Below, one piece after another: positions 1-10,754 of a stretch of 64,000 nucleotides of DNA (its first letter is position 1; each line of letters starts with the position of its first letter). The stretch is from contig JAIOJX010000025.1 of the NCBI GenBank assembly GCA_022376925.1, forward strand, positions 188,294,801 through 188,358,800, given 5' to 3'. The notes under the pieces were generated by a model. It was not told where the DNA came from and searched no databases. It saw only the letters and a program-made list of their open reading frames with translations. The DNA comes from Tragulus kanchil. Taxonomy: Eukaryota > Chordata > Mammalia > Artiodactyla > Tragulidae. The translations under genes were made by a program, and so were the position numbers.

Positions 1-2039
1 CCCCGCTGACTCGGCACCTGGCCCAGCCCCCCTGAGGCCCCCTCTTCCGGCCGCAGCCCCCAGGGAGCGGACGCGTTCCAGGGCTGGACGGGGAGCCAGG
101 CCAGAGAACTGCAGGGTGGTGTGGGGAGGGCCGAAGAGGGGACTCCTGCTCTGAGAGGCAGCGGGCAGACCCCCTGAACAGAGCCTGAGTGAGGAGGGGG
201 AAGGAGGAGGAGGGGAATGGAGAGACCACCCCCCCTGCCGGAGCGCTCAGTCGGCTCTTCTGTGAGATGGGCCCCTGGGCCCCTGCCGCAGGGTCTCGAT
301 GAGGACGGGGTGGCGCTCTGGGAGGTCGCCGTCCCGCTGAACTGCCTGTGGGTTGGTGAGGTGACCTTTTACATTCATCTGTTTATTCCTTGGATCGCGG
401 CTGGAACGTTGGCTTGTGTGCGGGGGGGCGGGGTCTGCTTGGCCCCCGAGGCCAGCTCCGGGCTGGGCCAAGACGGGCACTTGCTGAGTCTTCCTCTTCC
501 TCTGGGGCCATGGACACGCGGCGCCCCAGGAGTTGCTTAGAAATGCCCGCTGGTGGCTAGTGCCCTCCAGGTGGCTTTGATCATCACTTGTTTCTCTCTG
601 GTTTGATCTTCACAAGTTCACCAGGGGTTTGCCGCGCGGACGGGAGAGAGGGGACGCGTGGGGTGGACGGCGCCCACAGCTGCCGCGTGGCCTGTGCTGA
701 GGACGCAGACGTGATTCCTTGGCAGTCCTGCACTGGGGGGGCATCGTGGAAGCTGCGGATGGATGATCAAAGTGGGGTGGGGGGGCCGAGGTGATGCGAG
801 CCAGCTGGCTGGGTGGGCTGCGGGTGAGGGGCTGGCAGGGGGCTGCTGGAGGGTGGTCTTGGGAAGGGACAGTCGGGGTGCACCTGAGTGGGAGGGTGGC
901 CTGCCGGGCTGGTGGTTGGGCACATGGGTGGCTGAGGGGTGAGTGGCTGGACGGCTAGGCAGCAGGTGGGCTTTGGTGGGCGAGTGCTGTGGGGCCGGGG
1001 TGGATGGACGGGCGTGGGCAGGTGGGCAGGTGGGGGGTGGGGGGTTGATGAGTGACCACGTGGGTGGGCGGGTGTGTGAGTGCGTGGGGACAGATGAGGG
1101 GTGGACGGGCGCTGGTCGGAGGCGGGTCAGCGGAGGGAGGGAGTGCCGAGGGGCCGGCGCATGGCCTGCTGACCATGGTGCCAGGTGGGTGGTGGGCGGG
1201 CGGGCGGCTGGTGGGCGGCACACGTGAGGGGCAGGTGCCGGGGGCTGGGGAGCCCCGCGACGCTGCGGGCCTATGCTGCCCGCCGCTGCAGCAGCACTGA
1301 GGCCACGTGCGGTCGCCTTCTCACCTGATGCAGTCTGAGGGAACAGAAACCAACCAAAGAAGAGAGCTGCTGGGTGCGCTGGCAGGCCAGAGGGGTGCTG
1401 GGAGAAGACCCCAGCCAGACGGGGTGGGCGGCAGCGGGGTGCAGGCTGCAGGTTGGGACGGGGGGAAGGGGAAGCACTGGGGTGGGGCCAGAAGCTGGGG
1501 CCCAGGTCTGGATGGGGAGAGGCCCGGCATGGATAGCCGCGTGGCGGGGCCTTCCCAGGGCGGGGGTGTCAGACAGGCTCTGAGAAGGCAGGGTGGGCTC
1601 CCTGGAGGAGGAGGTGCTGGAACATGTATTGATGTAAGTTGCGGGGCAGGGAGCATGTACACTATGCCCTGTGGTCTTCCCTTAGGGACAGGCTCTGGGG
1701 GACAGTGGATCCAAAAGAGGAGGGACCACGTTGTGCCAGTAGAGAAACAGGGTGCCCCCAGGCCTGGCCCTTGTTGGGGAATAGCCATCTGGTTCCCCTT
1801 CCTCCGGATGTTTGGTCCACACTGCCATGTCCTGGCCATGCCGTGGCCTCGGGCTCGGGGGGCGTGGGGACGAGACGGGGCAGGTGGCAGGGCCGAGCCC
1901 GAGCCCTGCAGGCGGTGGTGGGCTGTGACGGCGACTTGTGCTCCGGACCTCGCGCCCGAGTCTCTGGGGCCGTGGGCGCCCCCGCCGGGCAGCCCTTCTC
2001 CCCACAGAGCTGCTGGGGCCCCTCCCGGCCCCTGCCCTC
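1..2039. other. GC-rich non-coding DNA, no gene recognised
   Basis: GC-rich sequence with no recognisable exon, splice-bounded coding block or complete mobile element. Open frames occur on both strands, but their translations are dominated by Pro, Gly, Arg and Ala, as expected from GC-rich non-coding DNA, and resemble no family I know. A G-rich imperfect repeat at 790-1225 is listed separately. Short AT-richer patches at 360-400 and 570-620 are too small to interpret. Confidence 0.7.
790..1225 (+). repeat. Degenerate G-rich GTGGGTGGGC-type minisatellite
   Basis: The + strand is a run of loosely repeated GGTGG, GTGGGTGGGC and GGGGTG words separated by short variable bases, while the - strand is correspondingly C/A-rich. 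No fixed unit length holds through the block, so it looks like an old, decayed minisatellite. The many GGG runs could form G-quadruplexes on the + strand. The open frames here on both strands (618-1223 on -, 943-1227 on +) are by-products of the composition. Confidence 0.6.
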
Positions 2040-2500
2040 CACGTCCTCCTGCTAAAAAGCCAGATTTTTCTACTATTTGTGCTGCTTTTAATCCATAGGA
2101 AGTCAATTTTCCACTCATATATTAGTTTATTTTATATTTTCAAATGAATTCGACTATACATTGATCTCCTGTTGTGGGCATTGTGTCCTGAGCGAGGATT
2201 ACGCGCTGGAGAAGTGAGCCCAGTGGCTCACGGAGGTTGCTCTGCGCCCGAGAGCTCTTATCTTGAAAAGGGAGAGTCCAATTTTATTGAAACAGCTAAA
2301 ATCCCACTTAATTGAATTTTTTCCCTCTAAGATGTACAAGCTTAGACACTTTTGCTTTCCAATTCAACTCAGGCTCCGTGGCGTTTAAATTTCCAAACCC
2401 ATAAAGACCTTTATGAAAAAGACCCAGCAAATATTGTATTTCTGAGCCTAGCCGCCCCAGCTGGAGCATGTTATCAATATTCTGAGGAACACCCTCTGAT
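2040..2500. promoter_or_regulatory. Candidate conserved non-coding element (AT-rich island)
   Basis: An abrupt AT-rich island inside GC-rich DNA, with no transposon signature I recognise and no convincing reading frame. It carries several homeodomain-type cores (TTTATTG, TTAATTGAA, TTTAAAT) and a short inverted repeat CATAAAG-AC-CTTTATG at 2400-2415 that looks like paired HOX/CDX-type sites. It is followed directly by a CpG-rich block. Sharp boundaries and dense motifs are typical of vertebrate regulatory elements, but conservation is inferred, not shown. An unrecognised ancient repeat is the alternative. Confidence 0.4.
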
Positions 2501-2504
2501 CCTG

Positions 2505-3300
2505 CGCCTTCCGGGCCTGCGAGGCTCCTGCGGAAGAGGCTCCTCCGGGCACCCCTCACGGCGGGCCTGCGGGCGGGCGGGGCTGCAGAGGCGCGGAGGC
2601 CTCCCGCCGCCTGCCGGCTCTCAGGCGGGTCTCTCTGTCGCCCCCGTGGAGCCAGCGAGGGGCCCGAAGACGGCTACTCCTCGCTCACTCCTCCTCTCCG
2701 CCTGTCTCAGGCCCCGGCCAGGGGCTCCAGCTCCACCTGCTGGGTCCTGCCTGCGCTCGGGCACCCCGCGCGCGTCCTGGCCCGGTCCTGCTCCCCAGGA
2801 GGGGCCCTGGCACCTGGCCCCAGCCGGCCTCCCTCGGCCCCGCTGCCCCTTTGCCCGGCGCTCTGCAGACCACGTTGTGGGAGGCTTCTGTCCCTCAGTC
2901 CAGACGCAGGGCGCTGCGCCGACGCCAGGTGTTGGGCGAGGGTGCCTGTGGGCCCCGGGTGCCAGGAGGGGCCCTTCCACACCTGCGTCCTCTTCTAGCC
3001 CGGGGTCGGGCCCCTCGGGCAAGAGCCGCAGCAGGTGCCGCGACGGATGCGGGGGGCCTGGGGACCTCTGTCCGGAGGAGGGCACACCTCAGCCCCGCCC
3101 TCCAAGACGGCTGCCCCGGCCGGTGCCTCCCGGGCACAGGGCCCTGCACACGGCCTCGGCCAGGGCTCAGCCTTCCCACCAGAGGACTCTGTCCTGCTCT
3201 GACCCCACGGTCCCTTCTTCAAGGCCTGGACCCGCCACCCATCCCCTCCCCACTCCTGCCGGCCTCCTCATGAGTCCTGGGGACGAGGGCCTGGCGGTGC
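2505..3300. other. CpG-rich block, possible CpG island
   Basis: CpG dinucleotides and GC-box-like GGGCGG words are frequent, especially at 2545-2600 and 2985-3130. The block adjoins the AT-rich island at 2040-2500, so it could be a regulatory CpG island or unmethylated enhancer flank. I see no TATA box, clear initiator or coding exon, so I do not call a promoter. Confidence 0.4.
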
Positions 3301-4591
3301 GGGGGGCCAGGTAGGTGGGCCCTGGGGACCTGGGGAAGCTCCCGCAGGCTCTGGAGTTTCCAGAACTCACCAGGCATGCCCCCCAGGCCCTCTGTGGACG
3401 ACTGCAGACCTCAGAGCCCACGGCCCTTCCCACGTTGAAGGGGATGGTGGCTCTGAGCACAGTCGGCCCCCGGCAGCCCCAAGGTCGACTGCCCGCCTGC
3501 TGCCTAGCCCCCTGCACTCTGCTCCCCACCAGGCTGGTGGTCTGAAGGCTCAGCGTCCAGCCCTGGGCCCCCTCAGGGCTGTGGACTCCAGAGGCGCCTA
3601 GGCAGAGGGGGAGCAGACCCTCCTGGGGCCACAGCACCCCACCTCGGCCTGGACCCTCCTCCTGTTGGCCTGGCCACCTTGCCCGGCCCGGTGACCCTCC
3701 GTGACCCCTGGTGCCTCTTGGAGCTCCGCCTCTCAGACGGCAGGTGACGGCTTAGGAGCGGGGCTGCCCTGAGCTGTGGTGACGAGGAAGGGAGCTAGGT
3801 GCCCCGGTCCTCGCGGTCGCTCACCTGCTCCTCTGTGCGGGGCTGCCCCGCTTACTTCCTTGGCTCACGGGAACTTCCAGAGAGTTCTCTGACTGGTGCT
3901 CCCCAAGGGCGTGGGTGGTGGGGGCGGAGAGGGCCTGGGGAGCTGACCCCGCCGTGACACGCCCACCCAGCCGGGGCGCGGCCAGGCCCACGGGGAGAAG
4001 CGACCACGGGTGGAATCGAGTCACGGAAACAAAAAAGGGCTTCTCATCCCGGATACGGCCGAGTGGGGGTCGGGCCTCACTCGCCTCCCCCACCCGCCCG
4101 AGACGGCGGCCCCTGGACCTGGATGGGGGCGCAGGCGGGGGAGCCTGGCGGAGGGGCCGGGCAGGACGCTGCGGGAGCCTGAGCTGGGCGCTGGGGGGCC
4201 TGTTTCCGCGTAGTCTCCGGCTGCTCCTTCCTTCATCCTTCAGCAGCTATTTCCTGCACAGCCTCTGGGGTTCTGCCCGAGGCGTTCCCAGCCTGGGGCA
4301 CAGTCCCGAAGGTCACACAGGTGGAGTGACCGCTCCCAGAGCCGGCAGAGGCTCCCAGAGCCGGCAGAGCCCCAGGGAGGGCAGGTCAGCTCGGGAGTCC
4401 CTGCGGAGCAGCAGGCTACGGGGGGCGGTGCAGGGGCCCTGGACAGGGGCCCCTGGAGCCCGTCGTCCTCCTGGCCATCCTTCTCCTTCCCTGGCAAATG
4501 CCCCACTGTCTCTTCCTGCCCCCCCACGTCATTTCTCCCCTGAACTCACGCCCCTCGGGACTGGTCCCCCACTCCGTACCACCAGTGCCGT
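3301..4591. other. GC-rich non-coding DNA, possible L2/MIR remnant
   Basis: No gene is recognisable. Around 4215-4325 the wording (a CATCCTTCAGCAGCTATTTC-like stretch followed by GAAGGTCACACAG) loosely resembles the mammalian L2/MIR family of ancient repeats, but the match is from memory of the family pattern and is weak. The rest holds nothing I can identify. Confidence 0.4.
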
Positions 4592-4600
4592 CTCAGAAGG

Positions 4601-5644
4601 ATGGGGCTCTCGCTCTGCAGGGGTGAGGAGCTCCGGCTCCGTAGGGACCCACAGCTGGTCCTCAGGAGGGTCCCCAGGCCAGGGGGCTTGTGGCTGTGGC
4701 GACCAGCATCTGAGGACCGCCGTCCCTCCAGCCCCGCAGCCCCCTGGCCCTGGGGAAGGTCTGTGGGGTCCCGACTCCGGGGCGCCGGCCACCCTCTGCT
4801 CTGGCTGCACCAGGCTCCCTCCAGCCCACAGACCGGCTCCTCCCCCAACAGAAGGATATGGGGCGTGTCCCTCTGGGCGTGGGGGCAGTGCACCCAGCCA
4901 GCACCCTGGGAGCAGGGGCCCCTGAGCAGCCTCTGACCTGACCGTGCTTCCCTCTGACATGCCCTCCCTGGCGGTCAGTGCTGGTGGCCAGAGCTGGCGG
5001 TCGGTGCCGCCCCCTGAGCAGCCGGCAGGTGAAGGGGTGTCCCTGGGGTAGAGCCAGGGCCTGGGGGGCAGGCGCTGCGGTGCCCGGCAGGTCCAGAGGG
5101 GCGGTTCTGTGCGCGCCCTCGCCCCCTCCCGCCTCTTCTGCGGGTGGCCGGCTGGGCCTCTCTGTTCGCGTCTGGACATGGAGAGGGCCCGTCCGGCCAG
5201 GCGGTCACCATGCATTTTAATAGTGGAACGTAATTCTGGGGGAGCAGAGAAATGAAAGTGCGAAGTCTATGAATTATTACAAACGCACTCCATCTCTGCG
5301 GCGGCATCTGGGCCCTGGGCTGGAAAGCCTTTTTCTCTCGTGTTTAAGTTAGCGTGGAAGATGGAATAGTCACAGAGACACTGGCCACTCCAGCCTGTTA
5401 CTGCTGCTCTGAGTCCCTATAAATACTTTTCTGATTTATAGCCTTGCTCTGCTTTATAAATGGAAAACCAGAAATGCCTCCAAGAGCAACTTTTCGATGC
5501 CCACCGCTCCCTGTCCGTCCACACCTGCTGAGGGAGGCCTCTGCCTGGAGCCGGGCTGGGCTCAGCACGGATTTGAGCAGGTTACCAGCTGGGCCTGTGT
5601 TCCTGGGCAAAACCGGGAGAGCTGCACCCCAGCAGCTCAGAAAG
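4601..5644. repeat. Duplication A, left copy (~1.04 kb direct repeat)
   Basis: This segment recurs almost base for base at 5645-6697, offset 1044-1052 bases, with no spacer. Both ends share the short word CTCAGAAAGA. The two copies agree over most of their length, but the last ~150 bases of this left copy are missing single G or C bases relative to the right copy (for example CCGGGAGAG against CCGGGGAGAG, TTCCTGGGC against TTCCCTGGGGC). Loss confined to the join points to a low-quality contig end rather than old duplication. It contains an AT-rich island at 5218-5515. Confidence 0.9.
5218..5515. promoter_or_regulatory. Candidate conserved non-coding element (repeated at ~6262-6560)
   Basis: An AT-rich island with homeodomain-like and MEF2/TATA-like words: ATGCATTTTAATAG, GTAATTC, GAATTATTAC, CTATAAATAC, TTTATAAATGG. 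It shows no transposon hallmark and no coding frame. It appears twice only because it lies in duplication A, so it should be counted once. Regulatory function is inferred from composition and motif density alone. Confidence 0.38.
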
Positions 5645-6697
5645 ATGGGGCTCTCGCTCTGCAGGGGTGAGGAGCTCCGGCTCCGTAGGGACCCACAGCT
5701 GGTCCTCAGGAGGGTCCCCAGGCCAGGGGGCTTGTGGCTGTGGCGACCAGCATCTGAGGACCGCCGTCCCTCCAGCCCCGCAGCCCCCTGGCCCTGGGGA
5801 AGGTCTGTGGGGTCCCGACTCCGGGGCGCCGGCCACCCTCTGCTCTGGCTGCACCAGGCTCCCTCCAGCCCACAGACCGGCTCCTCCCCCAACAGAAGGA
5901 TATGGGGCGTGTCCCTCTGGGCGTGGGGGCAGTGCACCCAGCCAGCACCCTGGGAGCAGGGGCCCCTGAGCAGCCTCTGACCTGACCGTGCTTCCCTCTG
6001 ACATGCCCTCCCTGGCGGTCAGTGCTGGTGGCCAGAGCTGGCGGTCGGTGCCGCCCCCTGAGCAGCCGGCAGGTGAAGGGGTGTCCCTGGGGTAGAGCCA
6101 GGGCCTGGGGGGCAGGCGCTGCGGTGCCCGGCAGGTCCAGAGGGGCGGTTCTGTGCGCGCCCTCGCCCCCTCCCGCCTCTTCTGCGGGTGGCCGGCTGGG
6201 CCTCTCTGTTCGCGTCTGGACATGGAGAGGGCCCGTCCGGCCAGGCGGTCACCATGCATTTTAATAGTGGAACGTAATTCTGGGGGAGCAGAGAAATGAA
6301 AGTGCGAAGTCTATGAATTATTACAAACGCACTCCATCTCTGCGGCGGCACCGCGGGCCCTGGGCTGGAAAGCCTTTTTCTCTCGTGTTTAAGTTAGCGT
6401 GGAAGATGGAATAGTCACAGAGACACTGGCCACTCCAGCCTGTTACTGCTGCTCTGAGTCCCTATAAATACTTTTCTGATTTATAGCCTTGCTCTGCTTT
6501 ATAAATGGAAAACCAGAAATGCCTCCAAGAGCAACTTTTCGATGCCCACCGCGTCCCTGTCCGTCCACACCTGCTGAGGGAGGCCTCTGCCTGGAGCCGG
6601 GGCTGGGCTCAGCACGGATTTGAGCAGGTTACCAGCTGGGCCTGTGTTCCCTGGGGCAAAACCGGGGAGAGCCGTGCACCCCAGCAGCTCAGAAAGA
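5645..6697. repeat. Duplication A, right copy
   Basis: Near-identical tandem copy of 4601-5644. It runs without break into the next duplicated block. Where the copies differ near the join, this one carries the fuller homopolymers and is probably the more accurate. It contains the second occurrence of the AT-rich island (about 6262-6560). Confidence 0.9.
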
Positions 6698-7195
6698 GCT
6701 TTCTATTTGTTTGGGGATGGAGCTGGGCGTGCACACACGTCAGGGGGCCGTTGCAACCTCTGCAGGCCCGGTCCAGAGGAAGGCCAGATTCCCCATGAGC
6801 CTCGTCTCTGCCCCCCAGCACCACTGAGGACCAGCAGCCTACCGGGGCCGCTGCTCACGGGCCCACTGGCGGACAGGGAAGCAGGTCGGCTCGCCGGTGG
6901 GGTCCAGTCTGGGGAGGGCGCAGCGAGCGCAGGGAGCGCCAGCCCCGCCTCTGGGTATTACAGTGACCCAGCATGAAGGGAGCCGAGTCTCTCTGAGGCC
7001 AGGTCGCTTGTCCCCAGTCACGCAGGCCCCACTCCAGGGCCGGGAGTCGAGGGGCTGCCCCTTCCCCGCAGGCGGTGTGACAGCGGCCACCCCTCCCCGT
7101 CCCCCCGCCAGCCGCAGGGGCCTCCTGGGTGTCGCCCCCAGTGGTGATGTCATCGTGGCTCTGGAGCACCCACAGCCACCCCCGCCTCAACGCTA

Positions 7196-7325
7196 CTTTT
7201 AAATTTATTTTTAATTGAAGGATAATTGCTTTACAGTATTGTGGCGTTTTCTTCCGTCCATCAACACATATCAGCCACGCGTATACACATGTCCCCTCTC
7301 TCCTGAGCCTCCATCCTGCCCCGGG
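7196..7325 (-). mobile_element. L1 (artiodactyl type) 3' end, reverse; repeated at 8301-8430
   Basis: Read on the - strand, the sequence runs through a CTCAGGAG/GACATGTGTATAC region, then GGCTGATA, then ACTGTAAAGCAATTATCCTT and an A/T-rich terminus. This is the familiar order of the 3' untranslated end of artiodactyl L1 elements (visit to GCTGATTCAC, then TGTAAAGCAATTATACTCC, then poly-A). Only the terminal ~130 bases are present, as usual for 5'-truncated LINE insertions. The second occurrence at 8301-8430 belongs to duplication B and is not an independent insertion. Confidence 0.75.
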
Positions 7326-7638
7326 GCTATTCTTCATGGCTCTCGGATTGTGGGAAAACTGGTGTGGGCTTGAAGAAATAGCAGCTTTGGACGTGCTCTG
7401 TGAAGTCTTGGGTCATCTGGAGACTGAGCCTCTCGAAGGGAAAGAAGCACACTTCTGTTATGAACCGGGGAGTCACAGGCTGTCGGGCCGGGGACCAGGG
7501 CTGCGGCCCCTCCTCGGGCCTCACTGCGGACGCGGCGCTTCCAGAAGGGGCGTCAGCACCGTCCACCCTGTCGGCTCTGCCGGGCTGCCCCTGCGACCCC
7601 CGGGCCTGCACCCCCAAGGCTGCGAGGGACAGTGAAGG

Positions 7639-7759
7639 CGTCAGTCCTCAGGCCTGTCTGACCCTTTGCCGCCCACGGACTGCACCCGCGGGCTCCCCTG
7701 TCCGTGGGCGGCTCCGGGCAAGCAGACTGGAGTGGGCTGCCGTTCTCTCAGCGGATCTT
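7639..7759 (-). mobile_element. Bov-tA SINE, truncated copy (reverse)
   Basis: The same element as at 8744-8944 but cut off at 7759, so the tRNA-derived head is missing. The break coincides with the ragged end of duplication B's left copy. The truncation is most simply an assembly break inside the SINE rather than a biological deletion. Confidence 0.75.
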
Positions 7760-7805
7760 GCCTGGCTCTGACGTGGTTCCTGGGAAAACGGAGGAAGGCC
7801 AAAAA
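7760..7805. other. 46-base spacer between copies of duplication B
   Basis: The only sequence separating the B copies. It is found nowhere else exactly, but the words GTGGTTCCTGGGAAAACGG can be loosely aligned with the sequence just upstream of the left copy (about 6648-6665, GTGTTCCCTGGGGCAAAACC). It may therefore be a very noisy extra read of that flank. This is a tentative by-eye alignment. Confidence 0.4.
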
Positions 7806-8866
7806 TTTCTATTTGTTTGGGGATGGAGCTGGGCGTGCACACACGTCAGGGGCCGTTGCAACCTCTGCAGGCCCGGTCCAGAGGAAGGCCAGATTCCCCA
7901 TGAGCCTCGTCTCTGCCCCCCAGCACCACTGAGGACCAGCAGCCTACCGGGGCCGCTGCTCACGGGCCCACTGGCGGACAGGGAAGCAGGTCGGCTCGCC
8001 GGTGGGGTCCAGTCTGGGGAGGGCGCAGCGAGCGCAGGGAGCGCCAGCCCCGCCTCTGGGTATTACAGTGACCCAGCATGAAGGGAGCCGAGTCTCTCTG
8101 AGGCCAGGTCGCTTGTCCCCAGTCACGCAGGCCCCACTCCAGGGCCGGGAGTCGAGGGGCTGCCCCTTCCCCGCAGGCGGTGTGACAGCGGCCACCCCTC
8201 CCCGCCCCCCCGCCAGCCGCAGGGGCCTCCTGGGTGTCGCCCCCAGTGGTGATGTCATCGTGGCTCTGGAGCACCCACAGCCACCCCCGCCTCAACGCTA
8301 CTTTTAAATTTATTTTTAATTGAAGGATAATTGCTTTACAGTATTGTGGCGTTTTCTTCCGTCCATCAACACATATCAGCCACGCGTATACACATGTCCC
8401 CTCTCTCCTGAGCCTCCATCCTGCCCCGGGGCTATTCTTCATGGCTCTCGGATTGTGGGAAAACTGGTGTGGGCTTGAAGAAATAGCAGCTTTGGACGTG
8501 CTCTGTGAAGTCTTGGGTCATCTGGAGACTGAGCCTCTCGAAGGGAAAGAAGCACACTTCTGTTATGAACCGGGGAGTCACAGGCTGTCGGGCCGGGGAC
8601 CAGGGCTGCGGCCCCTCCTCGGGCCTCACTGCGGACGCGGCGCTTCCAGAAGGGGCGTCAGCACCGTCCACCCTGTCGGCTCTGCCGGGCTGCCCCTGCG
8701 ACCCCCGGGCCTGCACCCCCAAGGCTGCGAGGGACAGTGAAGGCGTCAGTCCTCAGGCCTGTCTGACCCTTTGCCGCCCACGGACTGCACCCGCGGGCTC
8801 CCCTGTCCGTGGGCGGCTCCGGGCAAGCAGACTGGAGTGGGCTGCCGTTCTCTTCTCCAGCGGATC
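7806..8866. repeat. Duplication B, right copy
   Basis: Near-identical to 6700-7759. Unlike the left copy it continues through a complete Bov-tA SINE. Its last ~310 bases (from 8557) are also the start of duplication C, so the stretch from the CTTCTGTTATGAACC word to the SINE occurs three times in a row (about 7452-7759, 8557-8866, 9668-9970). Confidence 0.9.
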
Positions 8867-9650
8867 TTTCTGACCCAGGGATCGACCCCAGGTCTCCTGC
8901 ATTGCAGGCGGATTCCTGACCGTCTGAGCCACCAGGGAAGCCCCAAAGGTGGTAGAGGAGCATGGGATGGACTGCCTGGGGTTGCTCCAGAGACACCTTT
9001 ATCCAAAATGTGGGGTGGATCTTGCTTGTGAGCAGAAGGCCTGGGATGTGGCACGCTCCTCTGTCTACCCGGAGGGGCAGAGACCCCACTGGTCCCACCT
9101 TACGCCTCGGCGGGGCCGGCCCTGGGCACGGCTGCTGAATGGGGGGGGACACTAGGCTTCAGGTCAGGTCGAATTCTCACAACCACAAACAGACGTGCAG
9201 GGCCTCGGCGCCCAGCGGGAAAGCAGCCTCGGGCTGGGAGCAGACCTGGAGCTGAGACCTGAGGCTTGGCTGGCTCCCAGCCCTGAGTGGGGAGGCCACA
9301 GCCACCAGCCACACCCACGGCGTGAGCCCAGGCAGCTAGGAGCTGCGTGCCAAGGGGGTGCCGGGCTGCATGATGAAGCTGGGCCCCCGCCACTCAGGCC
9401 CGCACCCCTCCACCCGCTTCCCACGGTCCGAACAAGAAGGAACCGAGTTCTAGGGCAGCCGGGGCCTCTGCGGGCAGCTGGCTGGGGACGGCGTGGGCTG
9501 TGCTGGGCTTTCCATCCTGCTGCCCCGTGGGCAGGTCGAGGTCCGTATCTCAGCTCCTCGCGGGGCAGAGGGGAGGCGGGGGGACAATGACCCTGTTCAG
9601 TGCGGGCCTGGGCTGGGGTGGCACTGGCTGCCGAGAGCCTGGCCGGTGGG
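8557..9650. repeat. Duplication C, left copy (~1.1 kb)
   Basis: Recurs at 9668-10754. The offset is 1111 at the start and 1104 from about 8770 on, because the right copy has lost seven bases in its first ~80. A 17-base spacer (9651-9667) separates the copies. It includes a Bov-tA SINE and GC-rich DNA. Confidence 0.9.
8744..8944 (-). mobile_element. Bov-tA SINE (reverse); repeated at 9848-10048
   Basis: On the - strand it begins GGGGCTTCCCTGGTGGCTCA, the tRNA-derived head of Bov-tA. It continues through an ATTGCAGGAGACC-type B box and GATCCCTGGGTC, and then the BovB-derived part (AGACTGGAGTGGGCTGCCGT on the opposite strand; GGACAGGGGAGCCCGCGGG; GGGTCAGACAGGCC). It is complete end to end. GC-rich substitutions are common compared with the family pattern. 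The copy at 9848-10048 arises from duplication C. The family is restricted to ruminants, which identifies the host lineage. Confidence 0.85.
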
Positions 9651-9667
9651 CTGGGCGTCTGGCATGG

Positions 9668-10754
9668 CTTCTGTTATGAACCGGGAGTCACAGGCTGTCG
9701 GGCCGGGACCAGGGCTGCGCCCTCCTCGGCCTCACTGCGGACGCGGCGCCCAGAAGGGGCGTCAGCACCGTCCACCCTGTCGGCTCTGCCGGGCTGCCCC
9801 TGCGACCCCCGGGCCTGCACCCCCAAGGCTGCGAGGGACAGTGAAGGCGTCAGTCCTCAGGCCTGTCTGACCCTTTGCCGCCCACGGACTGCACCCGCGG
9901 GCTCCCCTGTCCGTGGGCGGCTCCGGGCAAGCAGACTGGAGTGGGCTGCCGTTCTCTTCTCCAGCGGATCTTTCTGACCCAGGGATCGACCCCAGGTCTC
10001 CTGCATTGCAGGCGGATTCCTGACCGTCTGAGCCACCAGGGAAGCCCCAAAGGTGGTAGAGGAGCATGGGATGGACTGCCTGGGGTTGCTCCAGAGACAC
10101 CTTTATCCAAAATGTGGGGTGGATCTTGCTTGTGAGCAGAAGGCCTGGGATGTGGCACGCTCCTCTGTCTACCCGGAGGGGCAGAGACCCCACTGGTCCC
10201 ACCTTACGCCTCGGCGGGGCCGGCCCTGGGCACGGCTGCTGAATGGGGGGGGACACTAGGCTTCAGGTCAGGTCGAATTCTCACAACCACAAACAGACGT
10301 GCAGGGCCTCGGCGCCCAGCGGGAAAGCAGCCTCGGGCTGGGAGCAGACCTGGAGCTGAGACCTGAGGCTTGGCTGGCTCCCAGCCCTGAGTGGGGAGGC
10401 CACAGCCACCAGCCACACCCACGGCGTGAGCCCAGGCAGCTAGGAGCTGCGTGCCAAGGGGGTGCCGGGCTGCATGATGAAGCTGGGCCCCCGCCACTCA
10501 GGCCCGCACCCCTCCACCCGCTTCCCACGGTCCGAACAAGAAGGAACCGAGTTCTAGGGCAGCCGGGGCCTCTGCGGGCAGCTGGCTGGGGACGGCGTGG
10601 GCTGTGCTGGGCTTTCCATCCTGCTGCCCCGTGGGCAGGTCGAGGTCCGTATCTCAGCTCCTCGCGGGGCAGAGGGGAGGCGGGGGGACAATGACCCTGT
10701 TCAGTGCGGGCCTGGGCTGGGGTGGCACTGGCTGCCGAGAGCCTGGCCGGTGGG
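9668..10754. repeat. Duplication C, right copy
   Basis: Near-identical to 8557-9650, but the first ~80 bases carry seven deletions, mostly in G/C runs (CCGGGAGTC for CCGGGGAGTC, GGCCGGGACC for GGCCGGGGACC, TCCTCGGCC for TCCTCGGGCC). After that the copies agree closely. The clustering of errors next to the join matches the pattern at the other nine duplications. Confidence 0.9.

Larger units (their letters stand above)
6700..7759. repeat. Duplication B, left copy (~1.06 kb)
   Basis: Recurs at 7806-8866 with an offset of 1106, falling to 1105 after one G is lost from a run of five in the right copy (CAGGGGGCC at ~6745). The left copy becomes ragged at its end: CGTTCTCTCAGCGGATCTTG here against CGTTCTCTTCTCCAGCGGAT in the right copy, and it stops inside a Bov-tA SINE. 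It contains an L1 3' end on the - strand at 7196-7325. Confidence 0.9.

Noticed and set aside
2505..3300. CpG-island promoter with first exon
   Set aside because: No initiator, TATA box, donor site with a plausible coding exon, or transcript evidence can be seen, so it is left as a CpG-rich block.
2352..3314. 320-codon + strand frame starting in the AT-rich island
   Set aside because: The first ~60 residues look less GC-driven, but the frame runs straight into CpG-rich low-complexity translation and matches nothing. No exon boundaries fit.
6700..10754. A ~1.1-kb satellite array or VNTR
   Set aside because: The apparent three-fold unit comes from two overlapping duplications with join-localised errors. 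Unit content is ordinary DNA with a SINE and L1 end, not satellite.
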